Source of the DNA: Actinomadura opuntiae | GTDB lineage: Bacteria; Actinomycetota; Actinomycetes; Streptosporangiales; Streptosporangiaceae | Assembly (NCBI RefSeq): GCF_030283205.1 | Contig: NZ_JASNWF010000024.1 | Location: 1 to 64,000, forward strand | Reading direction: 5' to 3' | DNA length: 64,000 bases | Shown: one piece after another, positions 36,059 to 43,832 of the stretch | Layout: each line of letters opens with the position of its first letter | Numbering within the stretch: the stretch's first letter is position 1 | Notes under the pieces: generated by a model | The model's input: the letters and a program-made list of their open reading frames with translations, nothing else | What the model was told of the DNA's origin: nothing | Database searches by the model: none | Translations under genes and position numbers: made by a program

Positions 36059-36943
36059 TCAACGGCGGCCGTCCTGGGCGCCGAAGAGGGCGGCGCAGAG
36101 CGATTCCAGCCGGTCGGGTCCGTCGTCGGCGGGCAGGACGGTGAGGACGGGGTCGTCGGGGGTGTCGAGCCGGAGCCGGACGGTGACCTCGCGGCGCATC
36201 GGCTCGTCGGTGCCCTGGGCTGCGGCGATGTCCTGGAGGCCGATGGAGACCATCTCGGGGAGGTCGACGACGAGGGGCTGCTCGCCGGCGGGGAGCCGTT
36301 CGTGCCAGAGGTCGAGGACGCGGCGGGCGAGGCCGTTGAGGAGGCGGCCCCAGGGGACGACGAGGGCGGGCGGGACGTTCTCGGTCCGCAGTTCGGGAAG
36401 CCCGAACCGGGCGAGGCCCTTGGTGGTGAACCAGAAGCCGTGCGGCCCGGAGGTGTGCGGCAGGAGCATCCAGTCGGTGAGCCGGACGGCGCCGTCCGGA
36501 TCGGGCAGCGACCGGGTGAGCTGCTCGTGGGCGAGGATCTGCGGGGTGAAGACGTCGATGACGGGGGCGGTGCGGGCGGCGGCGACGGCACCGGCGATGG
36601 CGCGGGCGGCCCATTCGTGCGCGGGCGGGTGGCCGGGGCGGTAGGCGGCGCGGACGGCGAGCAGGTGGGAGGCGGCGTCGAGGGCGGCCAGGACGGCGGG
36701 CGAGGCGCCGTAGGCGGCGAGCAGGTCGGCGGGCAGCGGCGGGAACTCGGCGGCGGGCCGCTGGTCGAGGGTGACCATGGGGCTGTCGAGCATGCCGAGG
36801 ACGAGCTCGCGCAGCGGCGGTTCGGTCCGCTTGGCGATCTCGTCGTGCGCGAGCCGGCCGGGGTCGGCGATCGGCGCGGCCAGCGCGACGGCGTAGGTGG
36901 CGTAGAGGGTCTCCGGGACCGGCAGTGTCAGGTTCTCGCCCAC
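36059..36943 (-). CDS. Unknown soluble protein upstream of the W-T-P repeat gene
   Basis: A 294-residue acidic protein without signal peptide or membrane helix. It opens with GENLTLPVPETLYATYAVALAAPI and ends in a segment rich in hydrophobic/acidic residues (VTVRLRLDTPDDPVLTVLPADDG). I do not recognise the domain. The start at GTG 36943 is preferred because GGGGGA lies just upstream; a GTG at 36979 is also in frame but has no site. It lies 49 bp before the repeat-protein gene on the same strand, suggesting a shared job. Confidence 0.65.
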   Translation of the reverse strand: MGENLTLPVPETLYATYAVALAAPIADPGRLAHDEIAKRTEPPLRELVLGMLDSPMVTLDQRPAAEFPPLPADLLAAYGASPAVLAALDAASHLLAVRAAYRPGHPPAHEWAARAIAGAVAAARTAPVIDVFTPQILAHEQLTRSLPDPDGAVRLTDWMLLPHTSGPHGFWFTTKGLARFGLPELRTENVPPALVVPWGRLLNGLARRVLDLWHERLPAGEQPLVVDLPEMVSIGLQDIAAAQGTDEPMRREVTVRLRLDTPDDPVLTVLPADDGPDRLESLCAALFGAQDGRR

Positions 36944-37073
36944 ATCGTCCCCCGATGGGCCGTTGATGCGCTTCGACACTATCCAGGTGAGCGGAAGGGG
37001 ACGTTGGAAACTATCTGTCGCCGAGGGGACAGTTACCTCCCACGCGCGAGAGGCGGGCCGACGACCTCGGCGT

Positions 37074-39566
37074 TCACCGCGGCAGCCGGTGCTCGAACCA
37101 CACCACCTTCCCGCCGTCGGTGCGGTGGGTGCCCCAGCGGGCGGCGAGGTGGCTGACGAGCTGGAGCCCGCGCCCGGACTCGGCGGTGGCGTCGGCGTGG
37201 CGGAGGTGCGGCATGTCCTGGCCGTCGTCGTAGACCTCGCAGAGCAGCGCGTCGCCCCGGATGAGCCGCAGCACGATGGACCCGGCGCCGTGCAGCAGGG
37301 CGTTGGTGACGAGCTCGCTGACCAGCAGCTGGACGGTGTCGCCGACCGCGTCCAGGCGCCATTCGGCGAGCTGGAAGGCGACCTGGGCGCGGGCGCGGGG
37401 GACCATGCTCGGCTCGGGTTCCAGTTCCCAGACGGCGACGTCGTCCTTGGGGATGCCGTCGAGGCCGACGGCGACGATGGCGATGTCGTCGGCGGGGGCG
37501 GTGGTGGCGAGCGCGTCGAGCAGGTCGTCGCAGGTGTCCTCGAGGGGACGGGCGGGGCCGGCGAGGCGGCCGCGCAGTTCCTCCAGGCCCTCGTCGATGT
37601 CGCGGTCGCGGCGTTCGAGCAGGCCGTCGGTGCACAGCACGAGCCGGGAGCCGTCCTGGACCGGGATCTCCATGGTCTCGAACGGCTCGCCGCCGACGCC
37701 GATCGGCAGCCCGGCGGGGACGGGCAGCACGCGGCTGGCGCCGGCCTCGGACACCAGGACGGGCGGGACGTGCCCGGCGTTGGCGAAGCGGCAGCGCCGG
37801 GCGACGGGGTCGTACACCGCGTACAGGCAGGTGGCGACGTACCCCTCGCCGAGCCGGCGGGCGAGCGCGTCGAGCTGGCGCAGCAGCAGGTCGGGGCGCA
37901 TGTCCTCGACGGCGAGGGTGCGCACGGCGGTGCGCATCTGGCCCATGATCGCGGCGGAGGTGAGGCCGTGCCCCATCACGTCGCCGACGACGATGCCGAG
38001 CCGGCGGCCGGGCAGCGGGAACGCGTCGAACCAGTCGCCGCCGACCTGCGCGGCCTGCCCGGCGGGCCGGTACCGGTAGTGGACGCGGGCGCCGGGCACC
38101 TCGGGCGGGTCGGCGGGCAGCATGCTGCGCTGCAGTTCCTGGGCGACCTGGACCTCGCGCCGGTAGAGCCGCCCGTTGTCGACGCACAGCGCGGCGCGGC
38201 GGGCCAGCTCGTCGACCATGGCGAGGTCGAGGTCGCCGAAGCCGGGGCGGTCGGGCTTGCGCAGCAGCTTGAACGTGCCGAGCACCCGGCCGCGCGCGAT
38301 CAGCGGGACGACGAGCAGGTCGCGGCCGGTGAGCAGGGGGCGCAGGTCGCGGCCGCCGAGCGCGGCGGACAGCCGGGCGGTGAGCGCGGCGTCCACCCGC
38401 GGGATGTGCACGGGGCGGCCGGTCCGCATGGCCTGGACGAACGGGGTGCCGGACGCCACCCGCAGCGACTCGTTCTCCGGGACGATGCGGTCCCAGCGGC
38501 CGGGTTCGTCGTTGTGGGCGACGGCGACGCGCCGCATCACGGCGGACTCGTCGAGGTCGACGGCGGGCTGGGCGGAGTCGGCGGCGACGCCTTCGAGCAG
38601 TTCGACGGCGGCGAAGTCGGCGACGCGCGGGACGATGACCTCGGCGAGGGTGCGGGCGGCCTGGAGGTGGTCGAGGGAGCCGCCGATCTGCTGGCCGGCC
38701 TCGCTGAGGAAGGTCAGCGTCTCGTTCTCGTCGGCGCCGGGCGTGCCGGTCTCCCGGCCGGCATGGTCGCCGTCGGCGCCGTCGGGGAGGGCGGCGCGGG
38801 GTCGGATGCGCAGGGCCCGGGGCATGTCGCCGATGTGCGGGACGACCGGCAGCCGCAGGGTCATGCTGAGCGAGACGGCGGGCCGGCCGAGGTCGAGCAC
38901 GCGGGCGACGACGGCCTCGGTGGCGGCCGCTCCGGCGGCGGGCAGCAGTTCGGCGAGGCGGCGCACGAGCGGCCCGTCGCCGTGCCCCGGGCCGCCCCCG
39001 GACGGGCCCAGGACGGGTTCGACGCGCAGCATCCGGGCTCCGGCGGCGCGCCGCGCGGCGCCGTCGGGCGCGGCGACGAGGACGTCGTCCATCGCCAGGC
39101 CGGGGCCGTCCTCGCGCAGCCGGCGCAGGTCGGCGGCGAGGGCGAGCAGGCGGATGCGGCCGGCGCCCTGGGCGCCGTCCGCTCCGGCGCCGTCGGGGCC
39201 GATGGGGTACACCCACCAGCCGACCTCGGCGGGCTCGCCGTCGTCGGCGCGCGGCACCATGCAGGCGCCGCACCAGACGTGCCCGAACGCCTCCGGCTGG
39301 AAGGCGCCGCGGTGCTCCTGCGGGAGCCGCAGGAGGGAGGCGGGCGACCGGCCGGCGGCCTGGAGCGGGCCGGCGCCGAACAGGTCGGTGGCGGCGTGGT
39401 TCCAGTGGTTGATGCGGCCGTGCTCGTTGAGCGTGAAGGCCGCCATGCTGACGATGCCCAGCAGGGGCTGGTCGAGGAACCGGGGCGGCCCGGATCCGGG
39501 GCGGTGGCCGGCGGGGGCGGTGACGGCCCCGCCCGGCGGCTGCTGCTGTTCTCCGGCGATGGTCAC
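37074..39566 (-). CDS. SpoIIE-type phosphatase with PAS, GAF, PP2C and HATPase domains
   Basis: An 830-residue cytosolic signalling protein. In order: a PAS domain (~30-120), a divergent middle, a GAF domain (~300-465), a PP2C/SpoIIE phosphatase (~470-700; GGDWFDAF, VVGDVMGHGL metal-binding Asp residues) and a GHKL anti-sigma ATPase (~710-830; LVSELVTNALLH, GRGLQLV). It carries both the phosphatase that reactivates STAS anti-anti-sigma factors and the kinase-like domain that opposes it, a bifunctional switch common in Streptomyces relatives. The GTG at 39566 follows GGGGAGGGG. It is divergent from a TetR gene 175 bp away. Confidence 0.92.
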   Translation of the reverse strand: MTIAGEQQQPPGGAVTAPAGHRPGSGPPRFLDQPLLGIVSMAAFTLNEHGRINHWNHAATDLFGAGPLQAAGRSPASLLRLPQEHRGAFQPEAFGHVWCGACMVPRADDGEPAEVGWWVYPIGPDGAGADGAQGAGRIRLLALAADLRRLREDGPGLAMDDVLVAAPDGAARRAAGARMLRVEPVLGPSGGGPGHGDGPLVRRLAELLPAAGAAATEAVVARVLDLGRPAVSLSMTLRLPVVPHIGDMPRALRIRPRAALPDGADGDHAGRETGTPGADENETLTFLSEAGQQIGGSLDHLQAARTLAEVIVPRVADFAAVELLEGVAADSAQPAVDLDESAVMRRVAVAHNDEPGRWDRIVPENESLRVASGTPFVQAMRTGRPVHIPRVDAALTARLSAALGGRDLRPLLTGRDLLVVPLIARGRVLGTFKLLRKPDRPGFGDLDLAMVDELARRAALCVDNGRLYRREVQVAQELQRSMLPADPPEVPGARVHYRYRPAGQAAQVGGDWFDAFPLPGRRLGIVVGDVMGHGLTSAAIMGQMRTAVRTLAVEDMRPDLLLRQLDALARRLGEGYVATCLYAVYDPVARRCRFANAGHVPPVLVSEAGASRVLPVPAGLPIGVGGEPFETMEIPVQDGSRLVLCTDGLLERRDRDIDEGLEELRGRLAGPARPLEDTCDDLLDALATTAPADDIAIVAVGLDGIPKDDVAVWELEPEPSMVPRARAQVAFQLAEWRLDAVGDTVQLLVSELVTNALLHGAGSIVLRLIRGDALLCEVYDDGQDMPHLRHADATAESGRGLQLVSHLAARWGTHRTDGGKVVWFEHRLPR

Positions 39567-39741
39567 GCGGATCCCCTCCCCTGGGCGACGATGCTGCGCT
39601 GCATCCGGCAACCCGCGGTGAGGGGGACGCTACCTCGGGTGAGGGACGTTCGCCGGTGTTCTCGCGAAGTCGGCACGGGTGAGCACTCACTCAGTATGCT
39701 GGGACTGCTACCGTCCAGCTCGGAACGGGAAGGGGGCGCCG

Positions 39742-40479
39742 GTGGCGGCGAGCAGAGGGGCCGGCGGGGAGCCGATGCGCGAGCGGATCCTCGCGGCGGC
39801 GGTCGCGGTGATCCGGGAGCGCGGGATCACCGCCGCGACGACCAAGGAGATCGCGCGCGGCGCGGGCGTCTCCGAGGGCAGCCTCTACAACCACTTCGCC
39901 AACAAGACCGCCCTGTTCGCGGCGGCGCTGGGCGAGGTCACCGGCACCGCGCGGACGGCCATGGCGGCCCTCGCCGGGTCCGCCGGCAAGGGGACGGTCG
40001 AGGGCAACCTGACCCGGCTGGCCGCCGAGATGGTGCGCTTCTACGGCGAACTGCTGCCGATGATCGGGCCGGTGCTGGCGGACCCCGAGCTGATCGCCTG
40101 GCTGCGCGGGGACGGGCCCGTCCGCGAGCAGCGGCAGGCCGCGGCCGCATCCGGCCGCGGCGCGGACCCGGCGCGCCCGCCCGGCTCCCCCGGCGGGCCG
40201 CCCTCGGGGCCTCCCGGCGGCCCGGCGGCCGGGCCGGTCCTCGGCCACGCCGCGCTGATCGGCTACCTGGAGGCCGAGCAGCGGGCCGGGCGGCTGCCGG
40301 AGGGGGCGCCGCTGCCGTCCATCGCCGCCGCGCTGCTCGGCGGCTGCCAGCAGCACGCGTTCCTGATCCGGCTCGCGGGCCCGGAGACGGTCGCGGCCGG
40401 CGCCCGGCTCCCCGCCGAGCCCGAGGAGTTCGCGGGCCAGCTCGTCCGGACGGTGCTGGCCGGCCATCTCCCGTCCTGA
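39742..40479 (+). CDS. TetR family transcriptional regulator
   Basis: A 245-residue regulator with the TetR helix-turn-helix at ~12-58 (RERILAAAVAVIRERG; TTKEIARGAGVSEGSLYNHFANKTALF). The ligand-binding half contains a ~30-residue Pro/Gly insert near 145-175. The GTG at 39742 follows GGAAGGGGG. It is divergent from the PAS/PP2C gene, so it may control that gene, itself or both; no clear palindrome is visible. The ligand is unknown. Confidence 0.88.
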   Translation: MAASRGAGGEPMRERILAAAVAVIRERGITAATTKEIARGAGVSEGSLYNHFANKTALFAAALGEVTGTARTAMAALAGSAGKGTVEGNLTRLAAEMVRFYGELLPMIGPVLADPELIAWLRGDGPVREQRQAAAASGRGADPARPPGSPGGPPSGPPGGPAAGPVLGHAALIGYLEAEQRAGRLPEGAPLPSIAAALLGGCQQHAFLIRLAGPETVAAGARLPAEPEEFAGQLVRTVLAGHLPS

Positions 40480-40964
40480 CGGGGCGTCTCCCGTCCCGAG
40501 GAGGCATCCTCCCGTCCTGACGAGACGCGCCGATCGGGCCATATAGCGCCACTTGCGCCCCGGTTCGGCCGACTCGCCACGGTATGTGACGGACGCCACG
40601 CAACCTTCGGGCCCCCTTTTCGCGTCTTATCTATCGGGAAGCCACCAGAGCGTGGATGCGCCTGATCGAGCACGACCCGCGACGTCCCGGCCACCGGGGT
40701 CGCCCTGGCACCGCCGGTCCGCGCACCCGCCTCGAGGCCCGCGCCGACGCGGCGCCGAACCCCCGACCAGCCGACGATCTCCCCCCGGGAGACCAGCGCG
40801 AACCCGCGAGACCAGCTCGCTGGAGCGTGCCAACGCCGGCCGAACCCGTCGGGAGAGGTGGCGCGTACCACCTGAACGGGGGGCGGTCATTCCGCCCGGT
40901 ACGCGCGTGCCGCCGAGCACGCGCCAGCAACCGGCCCTTCACGGGGTCACGACCACGGGGAGCG
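40480..40964. other. 485-bp intergenic region upstream of the SigR-like gene
   Basis: It holds a nested hairpin at 40484-40528 (GCGTCTC/GAGACGC around GGAGG-cat-CCTCC) that probably ends the TetR transcript. The rest is a long leader for the sigma factor gene. I searched for a SigR-type promoter (GGAAT, ~18 bp, GTT) and did not find a convincing one. Confidence 0.5.
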
Positions 40965-41603
40965 ATGATGACCGCTGTCACCATGCCCGTCCGCGAGACC
41001 GCTCGCATCGACAACGACGACCTGCGCGTCGAGAACGCCGTCCGGGCCGGCGGCACCGAGGGGCGCTACGAGCGCGACGTCCTCCCGCTGGCCGACCCGC
41101 TGTACGCCAGCGCCGTGCGGATGACCCGCAACAGCGCCGACGCCGAGGACCTCGTCCAGGAGACGCTGGCCAAGGCCTTCGTGAACTTCCACCAGTTCCA
41201 GGAGGGCACGAACCTCAAGGCGTGGCTGCACCGGATCCTCACCAACAACTTCATCAACACCTACCGCAAGAAGCAGCGCGAGCCCCAGCGGGCCGGCTCC
41301 GAGGAGCTGGAGGAGTGGCAGATCGCGCAGGCCGAGGCGCACTCGTCCGGCTTCCGGTCCGCCGAGTCCGAGGCGCTGGACCGCATCCCCGACTCCGACG
41401 TGGTCGACGCGCTGCGCGCGCTGCCGAAGGACTTCCGGGACGCGGTGTACCTCGCCGACGTCGAGGGCTACCCCTACAAGGAGATCGCCGAGATGATGGG
41501 CACCCCCATCGGCACGGTGATGTCCCGCCTGCACCGCGGCCGCAAGCAGCTGCGCGAGGCCCTCGCGGACCACAAGCGGGCCGCCCACATCCTCGCGGCC
41601 TGA
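40965..41603 (+). CDS. ECF sigma factor of the SigR/SigH (RpoE-like) clade
   Basis: A 212-residue sigma factor: region 2 (~50-125; DAEDLVQETLAKAFVNFHQF, NLKAWLHRILTNNFINTYRK) and region 4 (~145-205; DVVDALRALPKDFRDAVYLADVEG, GTPIGTVMSRLHRGRKQLREAL). These segments are characteristic of actinobacterial SigR/SigH, which drive the thiol-oxidative stress response and are held by a zinc anti-sigma (RsrA). No RsrA gene follows; a terminator does. The ATG at 40965 (or the next ATG at 40968) follows GGGGAG. A long untranslated leader could carry more than one promoter. Confidence 0.9.
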   Translation: MMTAVTMPVRETARIDNDDLRVENAVRAGGTEGRYERDVLPLADPLYASAVRMTRNSADAEDLVQETLAKAFVNFHQFQEGTNLKAWLHRILTNNFINTYRKKQREPQRAGSEELEEWQIAQAEAHSSGFRSAESEALDRIPDSDVVDALRALPKDFRDAVYLADVEGYPYKEIAEMMGTPIGTVMSRLHRGRKQLREALADHKRAAHILAA

Positions 41604-41647
41604 CCCGGCCCGGCGCGCCGCGCCCCCCGGCCCTTTCACCCTCCGAC

Positions 41648-41682
41648 CCGATCCCGCGGTTACCCCGTGACCGCGGGATCGG
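41648..41682 (+). terminator. Perfect 13-bp hairpin terminator after the sigma factor
   Basis: CCGATCCCGCGGT (41648-41660) pairs with ACCGCGGGATCGG (41670-41682) around a 9-nt loop, 45 bp after the sigma-factor stop. It separates the sigma gene from the next gene. Confidence 0.8.
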
Positions 41683-41753
41683 CCGTTCCCCTGTACGGTT
41701 CGTAGTCGCATGGATACATTGAGCGATGGTCCCTCCGGCCATCGGGAGTAGCC

Positions 41754-42134
41754 ATGTCGAACATCATCGCCGTGATCGCGGGCGCCGTGCTCGCGCTCTC
41801 GCCGACCGTCCACGCACATGACGGGGAAGCCAAGACTTCCCTGCGGCTGACGCTGACGCACCCAGGGCACGACACGTCAGGCACGCGTGCGGTGACGCTG
41901 TACTGCGACCCGCCCGGCGGGCGGCACCCCGACCCCGCGCGCGCGTGCTCAGAACTGGAAGGGTCGGGCGGGAAGTTCACGCACGCCCCGGACGGGCGGA
42001 TGTGCACCCAGGTCTACGCGCCCGTCGTCGCGGCGGCCGAGGGCCGCTGGCACGGCAACCCTGTCTCGTTCCACGCCCAGTACGCCAACGACTGCGTGAT
42101 GCACTCTCACACCGGCACCGTGTTCGCGTTCTGA
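41754..42134 (+). CDS. Subtilisin-inhibitor-like secreted protein (SSI family)
   Basis: A 126-residue secreted protein: signal peptide ~1-22, then a compact domain with Cys51, Cys65, Cys84 and Cys114. The spacing fits the two disulfides of Streptomyces subtilisin inhibitor (SSI), and the C-terminus ANDC...GTVFAF is diagnostic. In SSI the reactive P1 residue is two after the third Cys; here that is Gln86 (CTQV) where SSI has Met. SSI proteins block extracellular subtilisin-like proteases; a Gln P1 would change specificity. The ATG at 41754 follows a GGGAG site. A subtilase (mycosin) occurs elsewhere in the window, but no functional link is implied. Confidence 0.88.
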   Translation: MSNIIAVIAGAVLALSPTVHAHDGEAKTSLRLTLTHPGHDTSGTRAVTLYCDPPGGRHPDPARACSELEGSGGKFTHAPDGRMCTQVYAPVVAAAEGRWHGNPVSFHAQYANDCVMHSHTGTVFAF

Positions 42135-42243
42135 CCCGCGCCGCACCAGGCCACCAAGACCGTCCGCATAGGCGCGCCGACCGTGGGTAGGGCGCGCACA
42201 CGGGCCACGCGAGCCGCCGGTTATTCGAGAGGATGTGCGCGCG

Positions 42244-42669
42244 ATGCCACGAAGGGTCAGCGACATCATGACCCCGGCCCCGCAGGTGTTGCCGTTGGAC
42301 GCGACGCTGTACGAGGCGGCGCGGGTGATGCGGGACGAGGGGATCGGCGACGTCCTGGTCACCTATGCCGGGCAGTTGTGCGGGATGGTCACCGATCGGG
42401 ACATCGTGGTGCGGGCGGTCGCGGAGAGCCGCGATACGTCGCTGACGCCGCTCGGCGACGTCTGCACCGCGGATATCTGCACCGTGCACCCCGACGACGA
42501 CACCGAGACGGTGGCGCGGCTGATGGTCGAACGGGCGGTCCGGCGGCTTCCGGTGGTGGACGGCGGCCGGCGGCCGGTGGGCATCGTGTCCATCGGCGAC
42601 CTCGCGGTGGCGGACGGGCAGTCGGGCGGCCCGCTCCCCGAGATCAGCAAGGCCCCGCCGAACAACTGA
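42244..42669 (+). CDS. CBS-domain protein
   Basis: A 141-residue protein made of two CBS motifs (~5-60, MTPAPQVLPLDATLYEAARVM; ~70-128, VHPDDDTETVARLMVERAVRRLPVVD) with no partner domain. Stand-alone CBS pairs bind adenine nucleotides and are common stress or dormancy-associated proteins in actinobacteria. The ATG at 42244 with GAGAGGA 11 bases upstream is preferred; a GTG nine bases earlier is too close to that site. It lies 110 bp after the SSI-like gene. Confidence 0.88.
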   Translation: MPRRVSDIMTPAPQVLPLDATLYEAARVMRDEGIGDVLVTYAGQLCGMVTDRDIVVRAVAESRDTSLTPLGDVCTADICTVHPDDDTETVARLMVERAVRRLPVVDGGRRPVGIVSIGDLAVADGQSGGPLPEISKAPPNN

Positions 42670-42756
42670 CCGCCCCCCGGCGGACGGGCGCGGAACGGCC
42701 CCGGAGCGGGCGCGGAACGGGTCCCGAGCGGGCCCCGCGGCGGAAGGAAGGGCCCG

Positions 42757-43701
42757 ATGGCAGGCAGTGGTGCCCGGCATGACGTGGCGCAGGATAACGT
42801 CATAAGCGTGGCTCCAACCGAATCGGTGCTCACCGACCAGCTCGCCGTGGAGATCGCCCGGCTCGGGGTGGTCGGGGAATCCTCGGACGTCGGCACCCTC
42901 CACCGGGTGACCGAGCTGGCGTCGCGCGCCGTGCCCGGCTGCGCCGGCGCCGCGTGCGTCCGCTGGGCGCTGCCGCCGGCGACCCTGGCCGACGCCGTCG
43001 CGGCGCTCGGCACCTCGCCCGACCAGGCCCCGCGGCCGCCGGACGTCCCGCGCGTCCCGCGCCAGCAGGGCACCTCCCGCCGGCTCGCCGACGGGCTCGA
43101 TCCGGACGGGCCGGGCGACGAGGTGCCGGACGAGCTCCGGTCGCCGGACGCCGAGCGGCCCGAGCCGCTGGCCGCGGCCGCCAGCCATCCCGACCTCGCC
43201 GAGGTCACCGACCGGCAGCTGTCGCGGGGACGCGGCCCGATCTTCGACGTGGTCATGGACCGCCGCGCGCTGAGCTGCGACGACATCCTGGTCGAGACCC
43301 GCTGGCCGGAGGCGGTGTCGGACATGCTGCGCCGCGGCGTGCGGTGCTTCGTCACCTCCCCTCATCTGAACCCGCCGGTGCTCGTGACGCTGACGCTGTA
43401 CGGTGTGACGCCCAAGGCACTCGGGCACGGCCGGCTCGCGCTGGTCTCGCTGCTGATGGCACAGGGAACCGCAACGATGTCGAACGCGCAGCAGTACGAC
43501 GACGTGCACCGGACCGCCGTCCAGCTGCGGGAGGCGGTGGAGGCGCGCGCCGTCGTCGACCAGGCGAAGGGCATCCTCATGCACGCCCTCGGCTGCGACG
43601 CCGACGAGGCGTTCGCGGAGATGCGCCGCATCTCCCAGACGCGGCATGTGAAACTGACCGCACTGGCGCAGCGAATCGTCGGTGACCAGGGGCTTCCCTA
43701 G
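42757..43701 (+). CDS. GAF-ANTAR RNA-binding antitermination regulator
   Basis: A 314-residue protein with a GAF-like sensor (~30-245, interrupted by a Pro/Arg/Glu-rich insert ~88-140) and a C-terminal ANTAR domain (~250-310; LREAVEARAVVDQAKGILM, then MRRISQTRHVKLTALAQRIV). ANTAR proteins bind two-hairpin RNA motifs and prevent transcription termination. The target RNA is not evident here. The ATG at 42757 follows GGAAGGAAGGG. It precedes a PAS/PP2C phosphatase on the same strand, a common pairing of general-stress signalling genes. Confidence 0.9.
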   Translation: MAGSGARHDVAQDNVISVAPTESVLTDQLAVEIARLGVVGESSDVGTLHRVTELASRAVPGCAGAACVRWALPPATLADAVAALGTSPDQAPRPPDVPRVPRQQGTSRRLADGLDPDGPGDEVPDELRSPDAERPEPLAAAASHPDLAEVTDRQLSRGRGPIFDVVMDRRALSCDDILVETRWPEAVSDMLRRGVRCFVTSPHLNPPVLVTLTLYGVTPKALGHGRLALVSLLMAQGTATMSNAQQYDDVHRTAVQLREAVEARAVVDQAKGILMHALGCDADEAFAEMRRISQTRHVKLTALAQRIVGDQGLP

Positions 43702-43832
43702 ATCCCGCGCTAGGCGCACGGAGGTGACCGGCATAGGCTGCGAGATGCAGTCGTCGAGACCGCGCTTCGAATGAGCAGAGCCACGAACCAGATGATTTTC
43801 CACCGTGCCTCGCGGACACAGAGGGAGACCCG

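Noticed and set aside
40480..40964. SigR-autoregulated promoter upstream of the sigma gene
   Set aside because: No GGAAT-(~18 bp)-GTT pair with correct spacing was found.
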